31,390 nucleotides of DNA from Mesorhizobium sp. (GTDB lineage Bacteria; Pseudomonadota; Alphaproteobacteria; Rhizobiales; Rhizobiaceae): assembly GCA_030698645.1 (NCBI GenBank), contig JAUYMV010000729.1, forward strand, positions 1 through 31,390, read 5' to 3'. The stretch's first letter is position 1. Each line of letters opens with the position of its first letter. Shown here in pieces: positions 6,959 through 15,978 of this stretch. The translations under genes were made by a program, and so were the position numbers. The notes under the pieces were generated by a model, which did no database searches, was not told the DNA's origin, and saw only the letters and a program-made list of their open reading frames with translations.

Positions 6959-8131
6959 CTACAGGCTCCGGCTGATCAGGAGCTTCATGATCTCGTTGGT
7001 GCCGCCATAGATGCGCTGCACGCGCGCGTCGCGGTACATGCGCGCGATCGGATAGTCGTTCATGTAGCCGTAGCCGCCGTGCAGCTGCAGGCATTCGTCG
7101 ACGACCTTGCCCTGCAGGTCCGAGAGCCAGTATTTGGCCATCGACGCGGTGACGGGATCAAGCCCGCCGGCGACATGGCGCTCGACGCAATTGTTGTAGA
7201 AGACGCGGCCAACGGTCGCCTCTGTCTTCAGCTCGGCAAGCTTGAACTGGGTGTTCTGGAATTCGATCACCGCCTTGCCGAAAGCCTTGCGCTCCTTGAC
7301 ATAGTCGATGGTCAGCGCCAGAGCGCGTTCGATCGCGGCAATCGCGGTGGCGCCGATCTGCAGGCGTTCCTGGGGCAATTGCTGCATCAGCTGGACGAAA
7401 CCCTGGCCTTCCTCGTGACCGAGCAGGTTGGACGTCGGCACACGGACGTCGTTGAAGAACAGTTCCGACGTGTCGTTCGACTTCAGCCCGATCTTGTCGA
7501 GGTTGCGGCCGCGCTCGAAGCCTTCGACCTCGTCGGTCTCGACGACGATCAGCGAGGTGCCCTTGGCGCCCTTGGTCGGATCGGTCTTGGTGACGACGAT
7601 GATGAGATTGGCGAGCTGGCCATTGGTGATGAAGGTCTTGGAGCCGTTGATGGCGTAGTGGTTGCCGTCCTTCTCCGCCCGCGTCTTGACGCCCTGGAGG
7701 TCGGAGCCGGCGCCGGGCTCGGTCATCGCGATGGCGCCGATCAGCTCGCCGGTCGCCATGCGCGGCAGCCACTTCTTCTTCTGCTCTTCCGAACCGTAGT
7801 GCAGGATGTAGGGGGCGACGATCGAGTTGTGCAGCGCGATGCCGAAGCCGTCGACGCCGACGTGGGAAATCGCCTCGATGATCGCGCTCTCATGCGCATA
7901 GGTGCCGCCCGATCCGCCATATTCCTCCGGCATCGAGGCGCAGAGCAGACCCGCCTCGCCCGCCTTCTTCCAGCTGTCGCGGTCGAAGATCTCGGCCTTC
8001 TCGAACTCGGCATAGCGCGGTGCGATCTCGGCCTCGAGGAACTTCGTCGCCATGTCGTAGAGCATCGCCACGTCGTCGCCCGCCCAGGCGGGCTGCGGCA
8101 GACCGAGTATCGTCGCGGGATTGCTGGCCAA
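6959..8131 (-). CDS. Acyl-CoA dehydrogenase, 390 aa (long-chain/isovaleryl-type active site)
   Basis: I start this at TTG 8131 because AGGAAGGA lies six bases upstream; another TTG at 8182 would add 17 residues. The protein has the usual three acyl-CoA dehydrogenase domains: helical N-terminus, middle beta domain (IGAIAMTEPGAGSDL) and C-terminal helices. At the site where short- and medium-chain enzymes carry the catalytic Glu (YEGT) it has YGGTNEIMK. The base is probably Glu255 in QLPQERL, the arrangement known for long-chain and isovaleryl-CoA dehydrogenases. It oxidises acyl-CoA to 2-enoyl-CoA using FAD and passes electrons to ETF. It sits 70 bp after the 598-aa paralogue and 9 bp before the OsmC-like gene. 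Confidence 0.92.
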   Translation of the reverse strand: MASNPATILGLPQPAWAGDDVAMLYDMATKFLEAEIAPRYAEFEKAEIFDRDSWKKAGEAGLLCASMPEEYGGSGGTYAHESAIIEAISHVGVDGFGIALHNSIVAPYILHYGSEEQKKKWLPRMATGELIGAIAMTEPGAGSDLQGVKTRAEKDGNHYAINGSKTFITNGQLANLIIVVTKTDPTKGAKGTSLIVVETDEVEGFERGRNLDKIGLKSNDTSELFFNDVRVPTSNLLGHEEGQGFVQLMQQLPQERLQIGATAIAAIERALALTIDYVKERKAFGKAVIEFQNTQFKLAELKTEATVGRVFYNNCVERHVAGGLDPVTASMAKYWLSDLQGKVVDECLQLHGGYGYMNDYPIARMYRDARVQRIYGGTNEIMKLLISRSL

Positions 8132-8166
8132 GGGACGTCCTTCCTCACATGCGCTGCTGATATAAA

Positions 8167-8180
8167 GTTCAATCTTGAAC
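8167..8180. promoter_or_regulatory. Palindrome GTTCAA-TC-TTGAAC
   Basis: A perfect 6-bp inverted repeat with a 2-bp spacer lies 36-49 bp before the TTG start of the 390-aa acyl-CoA dehydrogenase, in the 70-bp gap inside the operon. It could be an internal operator or an mRNA stem. It does not resemble the proposed MerR operators. Confidence 0.3.
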
Positions 8181-8201
8181 AATGCAAGCGGCCGCGGCGG
8201 C

Positions 8202-9998
8202 CTAGAAGGCCTCCGCAGGCAGTTTCATCATCGTGTCGGAGCCGCTCGATATGCGCGCGAGATGGGCCGAGGTCTCGGGCATGATGCGCTCCATGAAGAA
8301 GCGACCGGTGACGAGCTTGGTCTCGTAGAACGAGGCCTCGCCATTGGCGCCCTCGGCAAGCTTGCCCTGCGAGGACTTCGCCATCATCGCCCACATGTAG
8401 CCGAGCGAGACGAGGCCGAAGAGATGCATGTAGTCGGTCGAGGCGGCGCCGGCATTGTCGGGGTTCGCCATGCCGTTCTGCATCAGCCACATGGTTGCGG
8501 CCTGCAGGTCGTTCAGCCCCTTCTTGAGCGATTTGGTATAGGGCGCCATCTTCTCGTCGGCGCGGTTATCCTCGCAGAAATCGCCGACTTCCTTGAAGAA
8601 GGCCTGCACCGCGCGGCCGCCGTTCAGGCCGAGCTTGCGGCCGACGAGGTCGAGCGCCTGGACGCCATTGGCGCCCTCGTAGATCATGGCGATGCGGGCA
8701 TCGCGCACGAACTGGCTCATGCCCCATTCCTCGATATAGCCGTGACCGCCGAACACCTGCTGCGCCATGACGGCGTGATCAAAACCCTTGTCGGTGAGCA
8801 CGCCCTTGATGATCGGCGTCATCAGGCCCATGTGATCGTCGGCGGCCTGGCGCTCCTTGTCGTCGCCGGAGCGGTGCGCGACGTCGGACTTGATCGCGGT
8901 CCAGAGAATCAGCGCGCGGCCTGCCTCGTTGAACGACTTCATGGTGAGCAGCGAGCGGCGGATGTCCGGGTGAACGATGATCGGGTCGGCCTTCTTGTCG
9001 GTCGCCTTGGCGCCGGTCAGCGAACGGCCCTGGATACGGTCCTTGGCGTAGTTGACGGCGTTCTGATAGGCGACCTCGGAGATCGACAGGCCCTGCAGGC
9101 CGACGCCGAGACGCGCCTCGTTCATCATCACGAACATGGCTTTCAGGCCGCCATTCTCGGCGCCGATCAGAAAGCCCTTCGCCTCGTCATAGTTCATGAC
9201 GCAGGTCGAGTTGCCGTGGATGCCCATCTTCTCCTCGATGGAACCACATGAGACGGTGTTGCGGCTGCCGGCATTGCCGTCGGCGTCAAGGTTGAACTTC
9301 GGCACGATGAAGAGCGAGATGCCCTTGACGCCTTCCGGCGCGCCCTCGATGCGGGCGAGGACGAGATGGACGATGTTCTCGGCCATGTCGTGTTCGCCGG
9401 CGGAGATGAAGATCTTCTGGCCGGAAATCCTGTAGGACCCGTCGCCGTCCGGCACGGCCTTGGTGCGCAGCAGGCCGAGATCGGTGCCGCAATGCGGCTC
9501 GGTCAGGTTCATGGTGCCGGTCCACAGGCCGTCGACCATCTTCGGCACGAACGTCTGCTTCTGCTCCTCGGTGCCGTGGGCGAGGATCGCGGCGATCGCG
9601 CCCTGCGTCAGTCCGGGGTACATCATCAGCGCCATGTTGGCCGACGACATGTATTCGCCGACCGCGGAGTGCACCGTATAGGGAAGCCCCTGCCCGCCAT
9701 ACTCCGCCGGCACGGCGAGGCCCATCCAGCCGCCCTCGCGATACTGTTCGTAGGCGTCCTTGAAGCTCTTGGGCGTCGTCACCGTGCCGTCGTCGTGACG
9801 TACGCAGCCCTCGACGTCGCCTAGGCGATTGGTCGGCTGCATGACGTTTTCGGCCAGCTTGGCGCCTTCGGCGAGGATCGCCTCGAGAATGTCGGGGGTG
9901 GCATCGGAGAAGCCCGGCAGATTCGAGTAGCGCTCGTAGCCGAGCACCTCGTTCAGCACGAATAGCGTATCCTGGACCGGAGCGCGGTAAGTCGGCAT
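8202..9998 (-). CDS. Acyl-CoA dehydrogenase, 598-aa type with extra C-terminal domain
   Basis: Starts at ATG 9998 after a strong ribosome site (GGAGGAAA). Length of 598 residues and the order of segments match the larger acyl-CoA dehydrogenase class with an additional C-terminal helical domain. Seen motifs: [20 protein letters not shown] (FAD/substrate-binding middle domain), [20 protein letters not shown], and catalytic Glu441 in [16 protein letters not shown]. It performs the first, FAD-dependent step of beta-oxidation and donates electrons to ETF. It is the first gene of the operon, 77 bp downstream of the long palindrome that I take as the operator. A dimethylsulfoniopropionyl-CoA or aromatic acyl-CoA substrate cannot be ruled out from sequence. 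Confidence 0.93.
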   Translation of the reverse strand: MPTYRAPVQDTLFVLNEVLGYERYSNLPGFSDATPDILEAILAEGAKLAENVMQPTNRLGDVEGCVRHDDGTVTTPKSFKDAYEQYREGGWMGLAVPAEYGGQGLPYTVHSAVGEYMSSANMALMMYPGLTQGAIAAILAHGTEEQKQTFVPKMVDGLWTGTMNLTEPHCGTDLGLLRTKAVPDGDGSYRISGQKIFISAGEHDMAENIVHLVLARIEGAPEGVKGISLFIVPKFNLDADGNAGSRNTVSCGSIEEKMGIHGNSTCVMNYDEAKGFLIGAENGGLKAMFVMMNEARLGVGLQGLSISEVAYQNAVNYAKDRIQGRSLTGAKATDKKADPIIVHPDIRRSLLTMKSFNEAGRALILWTAIKSDVAHRSGDDKERQAADDHMGLMTPIIKGVLTDKGFDHAVMAQQVFGGHGYIEEWGMSQFVRDARIAMIYEGANGVQALDLVGRKLGLNGGRAVQAFFKEVGDFCEDNRADEKMAPYTKSLKKGLNDLQAATMWLMQNGMANPDNAGAASTDYMHLFGLVSLGYMWAMMAKSSQGKLAEGANGEASFYETKLVTGRFFMERIMPETSAHLARISSGSDTMMKLPAEAF

Positions 9999-10074
9999 GA
10001 ATTTCCTCCAAACAGGCTTTTTACGTCCGGCCGGCCGGCTCGGCCGTGGCTGGACTGTGCTGCTCACGCGATAG

Positions 10075-10108
10075 CAAATATTGACGTTTGCGTAAACGTC
10101 AATATTTG
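10075..10108. promoter_or_regulatory. 34-bp palindrome, probable MerR operator of the beta-oxidation operon
   Basis: Two perfect 15-bp arms (CAAATATTGACGTTT and its complement) flank a 4-base centre GCGT. It lies between merR and the first operon gene, 77 bp before the ATG at 9998. On the minus strand it contains TTGACG, and a TGCTAT follows after 20 bases; a long spacer of that sort is typical of MerR-activated promoters, but this promoter reading is tentative. The core ACGTTTGCGTAA is repeated with one change upstream of merR. I see no T-run, so it is not a standard terminator. Confidence 0.65.
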
Positions 10109-10250
10109 GCCCGGTGTCGAGGATTTGAAGCGCGAAATGTCGCAAGCACAAGCGAAAACCGAGCCATGACGACTCGGTTGTGGCCGAATTGCAGGAGTGG
10201 AAACAAAATGCTGCGGCTACGCCCTGAGACGGACGTGCGCCGCGGTGGCC

Positions 10251-10700
10251 TCAGGCCTTTGCGCCCTGCTGACGCTCGGCAAGCAAACCGCGCACCGACT
10301 CGATCGCCGCGCCAAGTTCGCCGATGGCTTCCTCGATCGTGGCGCGCTGCTTGACCAGGCGCGACATCTGCTTCTCGGACTTGTCGAGCGTCACCTTGAG
10401 CTGCTTGGAATTGGAGCCGCTCGGATCGTAGAGATCCATCATATGTTTGACGTCGCGCAGCGTGAAGCCAACTTTGCGTCCAAGCAGGATCAGCTTCAGG
10501 CGGGCGCGGTCACGATGGGTATAGAGCCGCGTGCTTCCGTCGCGCTTCGGATTGAGCAAGCCCTTGTCTTCGTAAAAGCGCAAGGTGCGCAAGGTGACGC
10601 CGTAGGTCTTGGCCATGTCACCGATGCGGACGAGTTCCTCGTCGGCGTCCGCTCCAACGGAGTGAGCAAATGCTTTTGCGGCCTCACCAGAGGCGATCAT
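10251..10700 (-). CDS. MerR-family transcriptional regulator of the beta-oxidation operon
   Basis: A 149-residue protein if started at ATG 10700, which has AAGAAG about nine bases upstream; ATGs at 10706 and 10709 are alternatives. Residues 24-92 are a MerR winged helix (LVRIGDMAKTYGVTLRTLRF, then YEDKGLLNPKRDGSTRLY), followed by a coiled-coil dimer helix (residues about 100-142). No cysteines suited to metal sensing are present, so it probably senses an organic ligand. MerR regulators of the LiuR type control acyl-CoA and branched-chain degradation in proteobacteria. The gene lies 252 bp upstream of the beta-oxidation operon, same strand, and related palindromes precede both. Acyl-CoA sensing is inferred. 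Confidence 0.85.
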   Translation of the reverse strand: MIASGEAAKAFAHSVGADADEELVRIGDMAKTYGVTLRTLRFYEDKGLLNPKRDGSTRLYTHRDRARLKLILLGRKVGFTLRDVKHMMDLYDPSGSNSKQLKVTLDKSEKQMSRLVKQRATIEEAIGELGAAIESVRGLLAERQQGAKA

Positions 10701-10833
10701 GTTCATCATTCTTCTTGTCCGTGGCTGGCGGCACAGTGGCCCGATGGCGCGATGTGCAAGAGAGCGGTCGCCGCAAACCGGCTGGCAACTCTCGGATTGA
10801 CCGTGATTGGAAGAGCGGACGCATTGCCGCATC

Positions 10834-10847
10834 TTACGTTTACGTAA
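10834..10847. promoter_or_regulatory. Second MerR-type palindrome, upstream of merR
   Basis: TTACGT-TT-ACGTAA is a perfect inverted repeat. Its core ACGTTTACGTAA matches the centre of the long palindrome at 10075-10108 except for one base. It lies 134 bp before the merR start; on the minus strand a possible TTGCCT-N17-ATATGA promoter lies just upstream of it. This fits autoregulation by MerR. Confidence 0.55.
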
Positions 10848-10940
10848 CTCATATAGTCCGCACGTTCCGCAAGGCAAGGGGCGGATAGCCGCAGTCCCCC
10901 GCGGCTTTTGCAGGGCTGCCGTGCAAATTGGTAAGGTTGG

Positions 10941-10955
10941 TTAACGGCTTGTTTA
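10941..10955. promoter_or_regulatory. CtrA-like box TTAA-N7-TTTA upstream of podJ
   Basis: The bases TTAA, seven others and TTTA match the alphaproteobacterial CtrA consensus TTAA-N7-TTAA except at one position. It lies about 200 bp upstream of the podJ start. Control of polarity genes by cell-cycle regulators is known in this class, but a single near-match is weak evidence. Confidence 0.3.
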
Positions 10956-11151
10956 CCACGTCTGGGGAATTGTGCGTCTACCGGAACGCAGTGGTTATCC
11001 TGTCTCGCGTGTTCACCGTTTCCCGGATGGGCGGAAGAAGTGCCAGGCAGCAGTGCGTCATCCCCGATCGGGACCCGCCGGCATGAATTCCCGCCAGAAC
11101 AGAGTTGGGGCGCCGGCGCTTGCCGGCTGACGTTGAAGAACAGGCGTGTCG

Positions 11152-14100
11152 ATGAACAGCAAGCGGTCCTACCTCGACTCACTGAACGCCGGTAGAGAGC
11201 GCCGGCCGCTCACCGCCATCGATGATCTCAACCGGACGCTCGACACGTTGGGGGCCCGGCTCGAGCGCCCCGCGCCGTTAGCGGACCCGCGCCCCGCCTT
11301 CCGTTCAGAGGACCGTTCGCGGATCGAACGTCCCGTGGCGCGCGATGCCTACCAGGACGACCTGCTGGCGCGCGAGATGCGCCAGCGCGCAGGGGCGACG
11401 CGGCACGACACGGCCGGCTCCGCGGTCCAGGAACTCGCGCAGCGCATCGAAAGTGCGCGGCGCCAGGAGGAGAGCGCCGTTTCGATCGCCAAGATCGCCG
11501 CCGATCTGAAGACAATGCGCGAGGAATTGCGCCAGCAGATGACCGCGGGTCTGCATCGCGAGTTCGAGGCGCTGCGCAATGACATCGGGCGCGCCTACGC
11601 GACCGCGGCGGGCGGCACGCAAGGCGTCGAGCTCAGTCAGGAACTGCAGCGCCTGTCGGATTCGATCCACTCGCTGGCTCAGCGCAGCGACGACCGCGGA
11701 GTCGACTTGCTGCGCCGCGAGCTCGACGAAGTGAAAGCTGCGGTCGACCATCTCGCCCGCGAGGAGACCGTTCTTGCCGTCGACCGGCGCTGGGACAATT
11801 TCGATCGCCGCTTCGACGCATTCGAGGAGCGCTTCACGCCCGAGGCGCGGATGGCGGCGGACCCCGCGGTCGAGGCCCTCAACATCCGCCTCGTGCAGAT
11901 CGCGGACGCGGTCAACAGCCTGCCCGAATCGCTCTCGTTGAAGACGCTGGAAGACAAGGTGCGGACGCTCGCGGTCGCCGTCGATCACTTCTCGCGCCAG
12001 CAGGATGTCGCGAGCCCCGATTCCTTCGCGCTGATCGAGGAGCGCCTGGACGAGATCTCGCGCGCGATCGTTGCGTCGTCCCTGTCCGTGCAGTCACAGT
12101 CTTCGCAGGTCGAACAGTTCGAACGCATCGAGGCGCGCATAGCCTCCCTGGCGCGCCAGATCGAGGAACTGGCGGACGATCGTCCGACCGGCGAGGTCAT
12201 CGACCGGATCAACGTGCTGTCCCAGCGCGTCGACGAGATGGCGCGGCGCGCCGAGTTTCCCGAACAGGCCGTCGAGCGGCTGGGCAACCAGATCGCACTG
12301 ATCGCCAGCAAGCTCGATTCAGGCTTTTCGGCGCCCGATACCGACCAGGTCGTGAGCGGCCTCGAGCGCCGGTTCGCCAGCCTGACCGACATCCTGGAGA
12401 AGCAGCAGGACGATGCAATGCATCGTGGCCAGGTCATTTTCCGCGATCTCGAATCGCGCCTGGATGAATTGACGGCGCGGCTGGAACAGCCGGCATACGA
12501 CCCGGCATCGGCGAACTCCGCCATCATGAGCGCCATCGATGCGCGCTTCGACGAACTGGCGCAGCGGTTCGGCCAGTCGGCGGCCGCCCCGGCCGGCGAG
12601 GCCATACTGGGCCTCGAGTCCCGGCTCGAAGAGATCTCATCGCGGCTCGAACAGTCGACGCGGCAGGTCGCCGGCATCGATCCGGCCCTGATCCGCAGTC
12701 TCGAAGCACAGGTCGCGGGGCTTTCGGCGCATCTGGCCAAGCCCGGCGCGCCATTGCCCGATTTCGAGGATATGGGCCCGCGTCTCGAGCAGATCGAGCA
12801 GTCGATCGCCGGCAGCCGCGAGACGATCCTCGAATCGGCTCGGCTGGTCGCCGAGGAAACCATCCGCTCGATCGCCGGCTCGAAATCCGAATCGCCCGCG
12901 GTCGCGGCGCTCGCCATCGACCTCAAGGCGCTCGACGCGCTGGCCAGGCGTTCCGACGAACGCAACACGCGAACCTTCGAGGCGATCCACGACACGCTCC
13001 TGAAGATCGTCGACCGGCTGGGCACGCTCGAAACCGGCAGCGGCGAACCGCGCTATGCACCAAGCGGCGTGGTCGGCGCGCGGACTGTCCTGGACAGCGC
13101 GGACATGCCTCCACTCGAGCCGCACGACGAAAGCGATCCGCTGGACGATTACCAGCCGGAACCGCGCGTCATGCCGAACGTAAAGCGTTCACCCGCCGAA
13201 GCCGCCGCCGCCGCGGCCAGCGCGGCGATATCGGACATGAAGGCGAGCGAGGGTGAGTTCGGTGGAACGCCGAAACGTTCCATGCTGGGCGGCCTGGCGA
13301 GGGCCTTGACCGGCAAGCGGGATACGCCGCGCAGCCAATCGATCGCGAACGAAGATCCGGCGCCCGAGCTGTCGGCACCTGCCGTCGACATCGATGAACC
13401 CCTCGACCCGAAGATCGCCAATCGTCCGCTGGAGCCGGGTTCCGGCGCGCCGGACCTCAACGCCATCATGAAGCGGGTGCGCGACGAGCGCGGCCAGCCG
13501 ATGAAATCGGGCGACGCCGACACGGCGAAATCCGACTTCATCGCCGCGGCGCGCCGCGCGGCGCAAGCCGCCGCCGCCGAGGCCGAAACGCGCAAGAAGG
13601 GGTTCGACAAGGTCGGCGTGACCGGCGCTTCCGGTATCGGGAGGATTTTCCGCAAGCATCGCAAGGCCGCGCTGATGACGGTCGCCGGCGTGATGATCGC
13701 GCTTGCGGGGCTTCAGCTCGGCCGCGCATTCCTCGCCGAAGATACTCTCATCACGACTGCGAACCCGCCGGAGTCGGAGACACAGTCCGTCTTGGAGGAG
13801 GCGGAAAACGAAGCGCCTACCGAGGCGGACGCAACTCCGGCCGAGGATGCGGTGCGCATGATCGCGCCAAGCGACGAGACGGTCGCGATGGCCGCCACCG
13901 GCGCCCAATCCGCCGAGGCGTCGACCGGGAGCCTGCCCGAAGAAATCGAACAGCCGTCGGCGCCGATCGCGGAAGCCTCCGTCCCGGCTCCGGCCAGGGT
14001 CGCATCCGAACCGACCGAAGCCATGACACCGATCATGGTGCCCGTCGAGGCGGGCCCGGTCCCCTTGCGCGAAGCTGCCGAAGCCGGCGACGCAAAAGCC

Positions 14101-14883
14101 ATGTTCGAGATCGGCAGCCGATACGCTGAAGGCCGCGGCACCAAGGCCAACCTCGCCGAGGCGGCCAAATGGTATGAGCGCGCCGCCAATGCGGGGTTCG
14201 CGCCGGCCCAGTATCGCATCGGCAACTACTACGAAAAAGGCACCGGCCTGGAGCGCGACGTCACCAAGGCCAAGACCTGGTACCAGATGGCGGCCGAACA
14301 GGGCAATGCCAGCGCCATGCACAATCTGGCGGTTCTCTATGCCATGGGCGCCGACGGCACGACGGACAATGAATCGGCCGGGCGCTGGTTCGTCAGGGCG
14401 GCGGAACTTGGCGTCAAGGACAGCCAGTTCAATCTCGGCATCCTGTCCGCGAAGGGCGTCGGCGTGCCGCAGAGCCTCGAGGAATCCTACAAGTGGTTCG
14501 CGCTGGTCGCCAAGACCGGCGACAAGGACGCCGCCTCGAAGCGCGACGAAGTGGCAAACGCGCTGCGTCCCGAGCAGTTGCAGAAGGCGCGCGCGGCGAC
14601 CGAATTGTGGAGGCCAAAGGCCGTCGTGGCAGAGGCGAACGACGTGACCGTGCCGGAATCCTGGACCGAGAGCGACGCCAAGACGGCGAGCGTCGACATG
14701 AAGCAGGCGATCCGCAACATCCAGATCATCCTGAACAAGAACGGCTACGACGCGGGTGGCGCCGACGGCGTCATAGGTGGCAAGACCAAGACCGCGATCG
14801 CCGCCTTCCAGCAGGCGAACGGCATGGAACCGACCGGCGAAGTCACGGAAGAACTCGTCCGCAAGCTGCTCGAAAAGAAGTAG
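11152..14883 (+). CDS. podJ: PodJ-like polar organelle development protein
   Basis: A 1,243-residue protein from ATG 11152; GTG at 11146 is an alternative start. I prefer ATG because AGG lies seven bases upstream and MNSKRSYLDSLNAG fits the family start. Residues about 20-640 are long charged helices with heptad-like runs (coiled coil, cytoplasmic). Residues 650-835 are low-complexity Pro/Ala/acidic. Residues 840-862 form one membrane helix. Residues about 970-1135 hold three to four SEL1 repeats (AMFEIGSRYAEGRGT, AQYRIGNYYEKGTGL, AMHNLAVLYAMGADG). Residues 1186-1240 are a peptidoglycan-binding domain ending in AIAAFQQANG. This order matches PodJ, a polar scaffold guiding cell division and surface organelles in alphaproteobacteria. 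Confidence 0.85.
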   Translation: MNSKRSYLDSLNAGRERRPLTAIDDLNRTLDTLGARLERPAPLADPRPAFRSEDRSRIERPVARDAYQDDLLAREMRQRAGATRHDTAGSAVQELAQRIESARRQEESAVSIAKIAADLKTMREELRQQMTAGLHREFEALRNDIGRAYATAAGGTQGVELSQELQRLSDSIHSLAQRSDDRGVDLLRRELDEVKAAVDHLAREETVLAVDRRWDNFDRRFDAFEERFTPEARMAADPAVEALNIRLVQIADAVNSLPESLSLKTLEDKVRTLAVAVDHFSRQQDVASPDSFALIEERLDEISRAIVASSLSVQSQSSQVEQFERIEARIASLARQIEELADDRPTGEVIDRINVLSQRVDEMARRAEFPEQAVERLGNQIALIASKLDSGFSAPDTDQVVSGLERRFASLTDILEKQQDDAMHRGQVIFRDLESRLDELTARLEQPAYDPASANSAIMSAIDARFDELAQRFGQSAAAPAGEAILGLESRLEEISSRLEQSTRQVAGIDPALIRSLEAQVAGLSAHLAKPGAPLPDFEDMGPRLEQIEQSIAGSRETILESARLVAEETIRSIAGSKSESPAVAALAIDLKALDALARRSDERNTRTFEAIHDTLLKIVDRLGTLETGSGEPRYAPSGVVGARTVLDSADMPPLEPHDESDPLDDYQPEPRVMPNVKRSPAEAAAAAASAAISDMKASEGEFGGTPKRSMLGGLARALTGKRDTPRSQSIANEDPAPELSAPAVDIDEPLDPKIANRPLEPGSGAPDLNAIMKRVRDERGQPMKSGDADTAKSDFIAAARRAAQAAAAEAETRKKGFDKVGVTGASGIGRIFRKHRKAALMTVAGVMIALAGLQLGRAFLAEDTLITTANPPESETQSVLEEAENEAPTEADATPAEDAVRMIAPSDETVAMAATGAQSAEASTGSLPEEIEQPSAPIAEASVPAPARVASEPTEAMTPIMVPVEAGPVPLREAAEAGDAKAMFEIGSRYAEGRGTKANLAEAAKWYERAANAGFAPAQYRIGNYYEKGTGLERDVTKAKTWYQMAAEQGNASAMHNLAVLYAMGADGTTDNESAGRWFVRAAELGVKDSQFNLGILSAKGVGVPQSLEESYKWFALVAKTGDKDAASKRDEVANALRPEQLQKARAATELWRPKAVVAEANDVTVPESWTESDAKTASVDMKQAIRNIQIILNKNGYDAGGADGVIGGKTKTAIAAFQQANGMEPTGEVTEELVRKLLEKK

Positions 14884-14884
14884 G

Positions 14885-14901
14885 CCGCCTGGCCAAGGCG
14901 G
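14885..14901 (+). terminator. Hairpin after podJ
   Basis: CCGCCT-GGCCA-AGGCGG forms a 6-bp stem beginning two bases after the podJ stop. The following GGCGATTTAACTCTG has only a short T-stretch, so termination would be weak or Rho-assisted. Confidence 0.35.
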
Positions 14902-14987
14902 GCGATTTAACTCTGTCGCGCAAATGTTTCGATGCACGGTCATTGAGGTTTGACTCCGCCGCAATGTCGGCGCATGACCGTACTAGG

Positions 14988-15009
14988 TTCGCGAAGTAAA
15001 ATTCGCGAA
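14988..15009. promoter_or_regulatory. Repeated palindrome TTCGCGAA-N6-TTCGCGAA
   Basis: The self-complementary octamer TTCGCGAA occurs twice, separated by GTAAAA, 44-65 bp in front of the TauE start. The two copies can also pair as an 8-bp hairpin. It could be a dimer-binding operator for the permease genes or a transcript stem. Confidence 0.35.
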
Positions 15010-15052
15010 TGGGTTCGGGCCCTTAGAACAACAATCCAGGCAGGTTTGACGG

Positions 15053-15976
15053 GTGGGCATTTATCTCCCCATCGCCGAGATGTCCGTTAACATGCTGGTG
15101 CTGCTCGCCATGGGCGCGGCGGTAGGCTTCCTTTCGGGCATGTTCGGGGTGGGCGGCGGGTTCCTGATCACGCCGCTGCTGATCTTCTACAACATCCCGC
15201 CCGCGATCGCGGTCGCAACCGGCGCAAACCAGGTCATCGCCTCCTCGGTGTCCGGCTCGCTGGCGCATTTCAAGCGCGGCACGATCGATTTCAAGCTGGG
15301 CACGGTGCTGCTCGCGGGCGGCGTGGTCGGCTCATCGCTCGGCGCCGTCGTCTTCGCCTTCCTGCGCGCCTATGGCCAGCTCGATCTCATCGTCTCGCTG
15401 CTCTACGTCTTCTTTCTTGGCGCGGTCGGCGGGATGATGCTGATCGAGAGCGTCAACGCGATCCGCCGGTCCCGCGGCGGGGCGGTCGCCAGCCTGAAGA
15501 AGTCGGGCCAGCACAACTGGATCCACAGATTGCCGCTCAAGATGCGCTTCCGCGCGTCCAAGCTGTTCGTCAGCGTCATCCCGGTGCTCGGGCTCGGCGC
15601 CGCGATCGGCTTTCTCGCCGCCATCATGGGCGTCGGCGGCGGCTTCATCATGGTGCCGGCGCTGATCTACCTGCTCAAGGTGCCGACCAATGTGGTCATC
15701 GGGACGTCGCTGTTCCAGATCATGTTCGTCACCGCCTACACGACGATCGTGCAGGCGACCTTCAACCAGACCGTCGATCTGGTTCTGGCGCTCCTGCTCA
15801 TGATCGGCGGCGTGGCCGGGGCGCAGTACGGCGCCAAGGTCGGCCAGAAGCTGAAGGGCGAGCAGCTGCGGGCATTGCTCGGCGCGCTCGTCATGGCGGT
15901 GGCGCTCAGGCTCGCCTTCGACCTCTTCGTGGCGCCGGGCAATGTCTATCTCCTGTCGACTCCGGTGGGGATGTAG
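15053..15976 (+). CDS. TauE/SafE-family (TSUP) sulfite/organosulfur exporter-like permease
   Basis: A 307-residue integral membrane protein from GTG 15053, with AGG eight bases upstream; ATG 15080 is a later alternative. It has about eight hydrophobic helices in two halves. Each half carries the glycine-rich family repeat: GFLSGMFGVGGGFLITPLLI near residue 25 and GFLAAIMGVGGGFIMVPALI near residue 185. TSUP proteins move sulfite, sulfoacetate or other small anions across the inner membrane; the substrate here is unknown. Two bases separate it from the TIGR02186 gene, and DUF3429 follows, so the three are probably co-transcribed. Confidence 0.9.
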   Translation: MGIYLPIAEMSVNMLVLLAMGAAVGFLSGMFGVGGGFLITPLLIFYNIPPAIAVATGANQVIASSVSGSLAHFKRGTIDFKLGTVLLAGGVVGSSLGAVVFAFLRAYGQLDLIVSLLYVFFLGAVGGMMLIESVNAIRRSRGGAVASLKKSGQHNWIHRLPLKMRFRASKLFVSVIPVLGLGAAIGFLAAIMGVGGGFIMVPALIYLLKVPTNVVIGTSLFQIMFVTAYTTIVQATFNQTVDLVLALLLMIGGVAGAQYGAKVGQKLKGEQLRALLGALVMAVALRLAFDLFVAPGNVYLLSTPVGM

Positions 15977-15978
15977 CC

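Larger units (their letters stand above)
10701..11151. other. Intergenic region between merR and podJ
   Basis: This 451-bp stretch separates divergent genes and holds no convincing coding frame. It contains the proposed merR operator (10834-10847) and a CtrA-like box (10941-10955). The rest shows no clear repeat or RNA structure. Promoters for both merR and podJ must lie here. Confidence 0.7.

Noticed and set aside
10075..10108. The 34-bp palindrome as a terminator of merR
   Set aside because: It lies well past merR, has no T-run beyond the stem, is AT-rich at its base and shares its core with the site upstream of merR, which fits an operator better.
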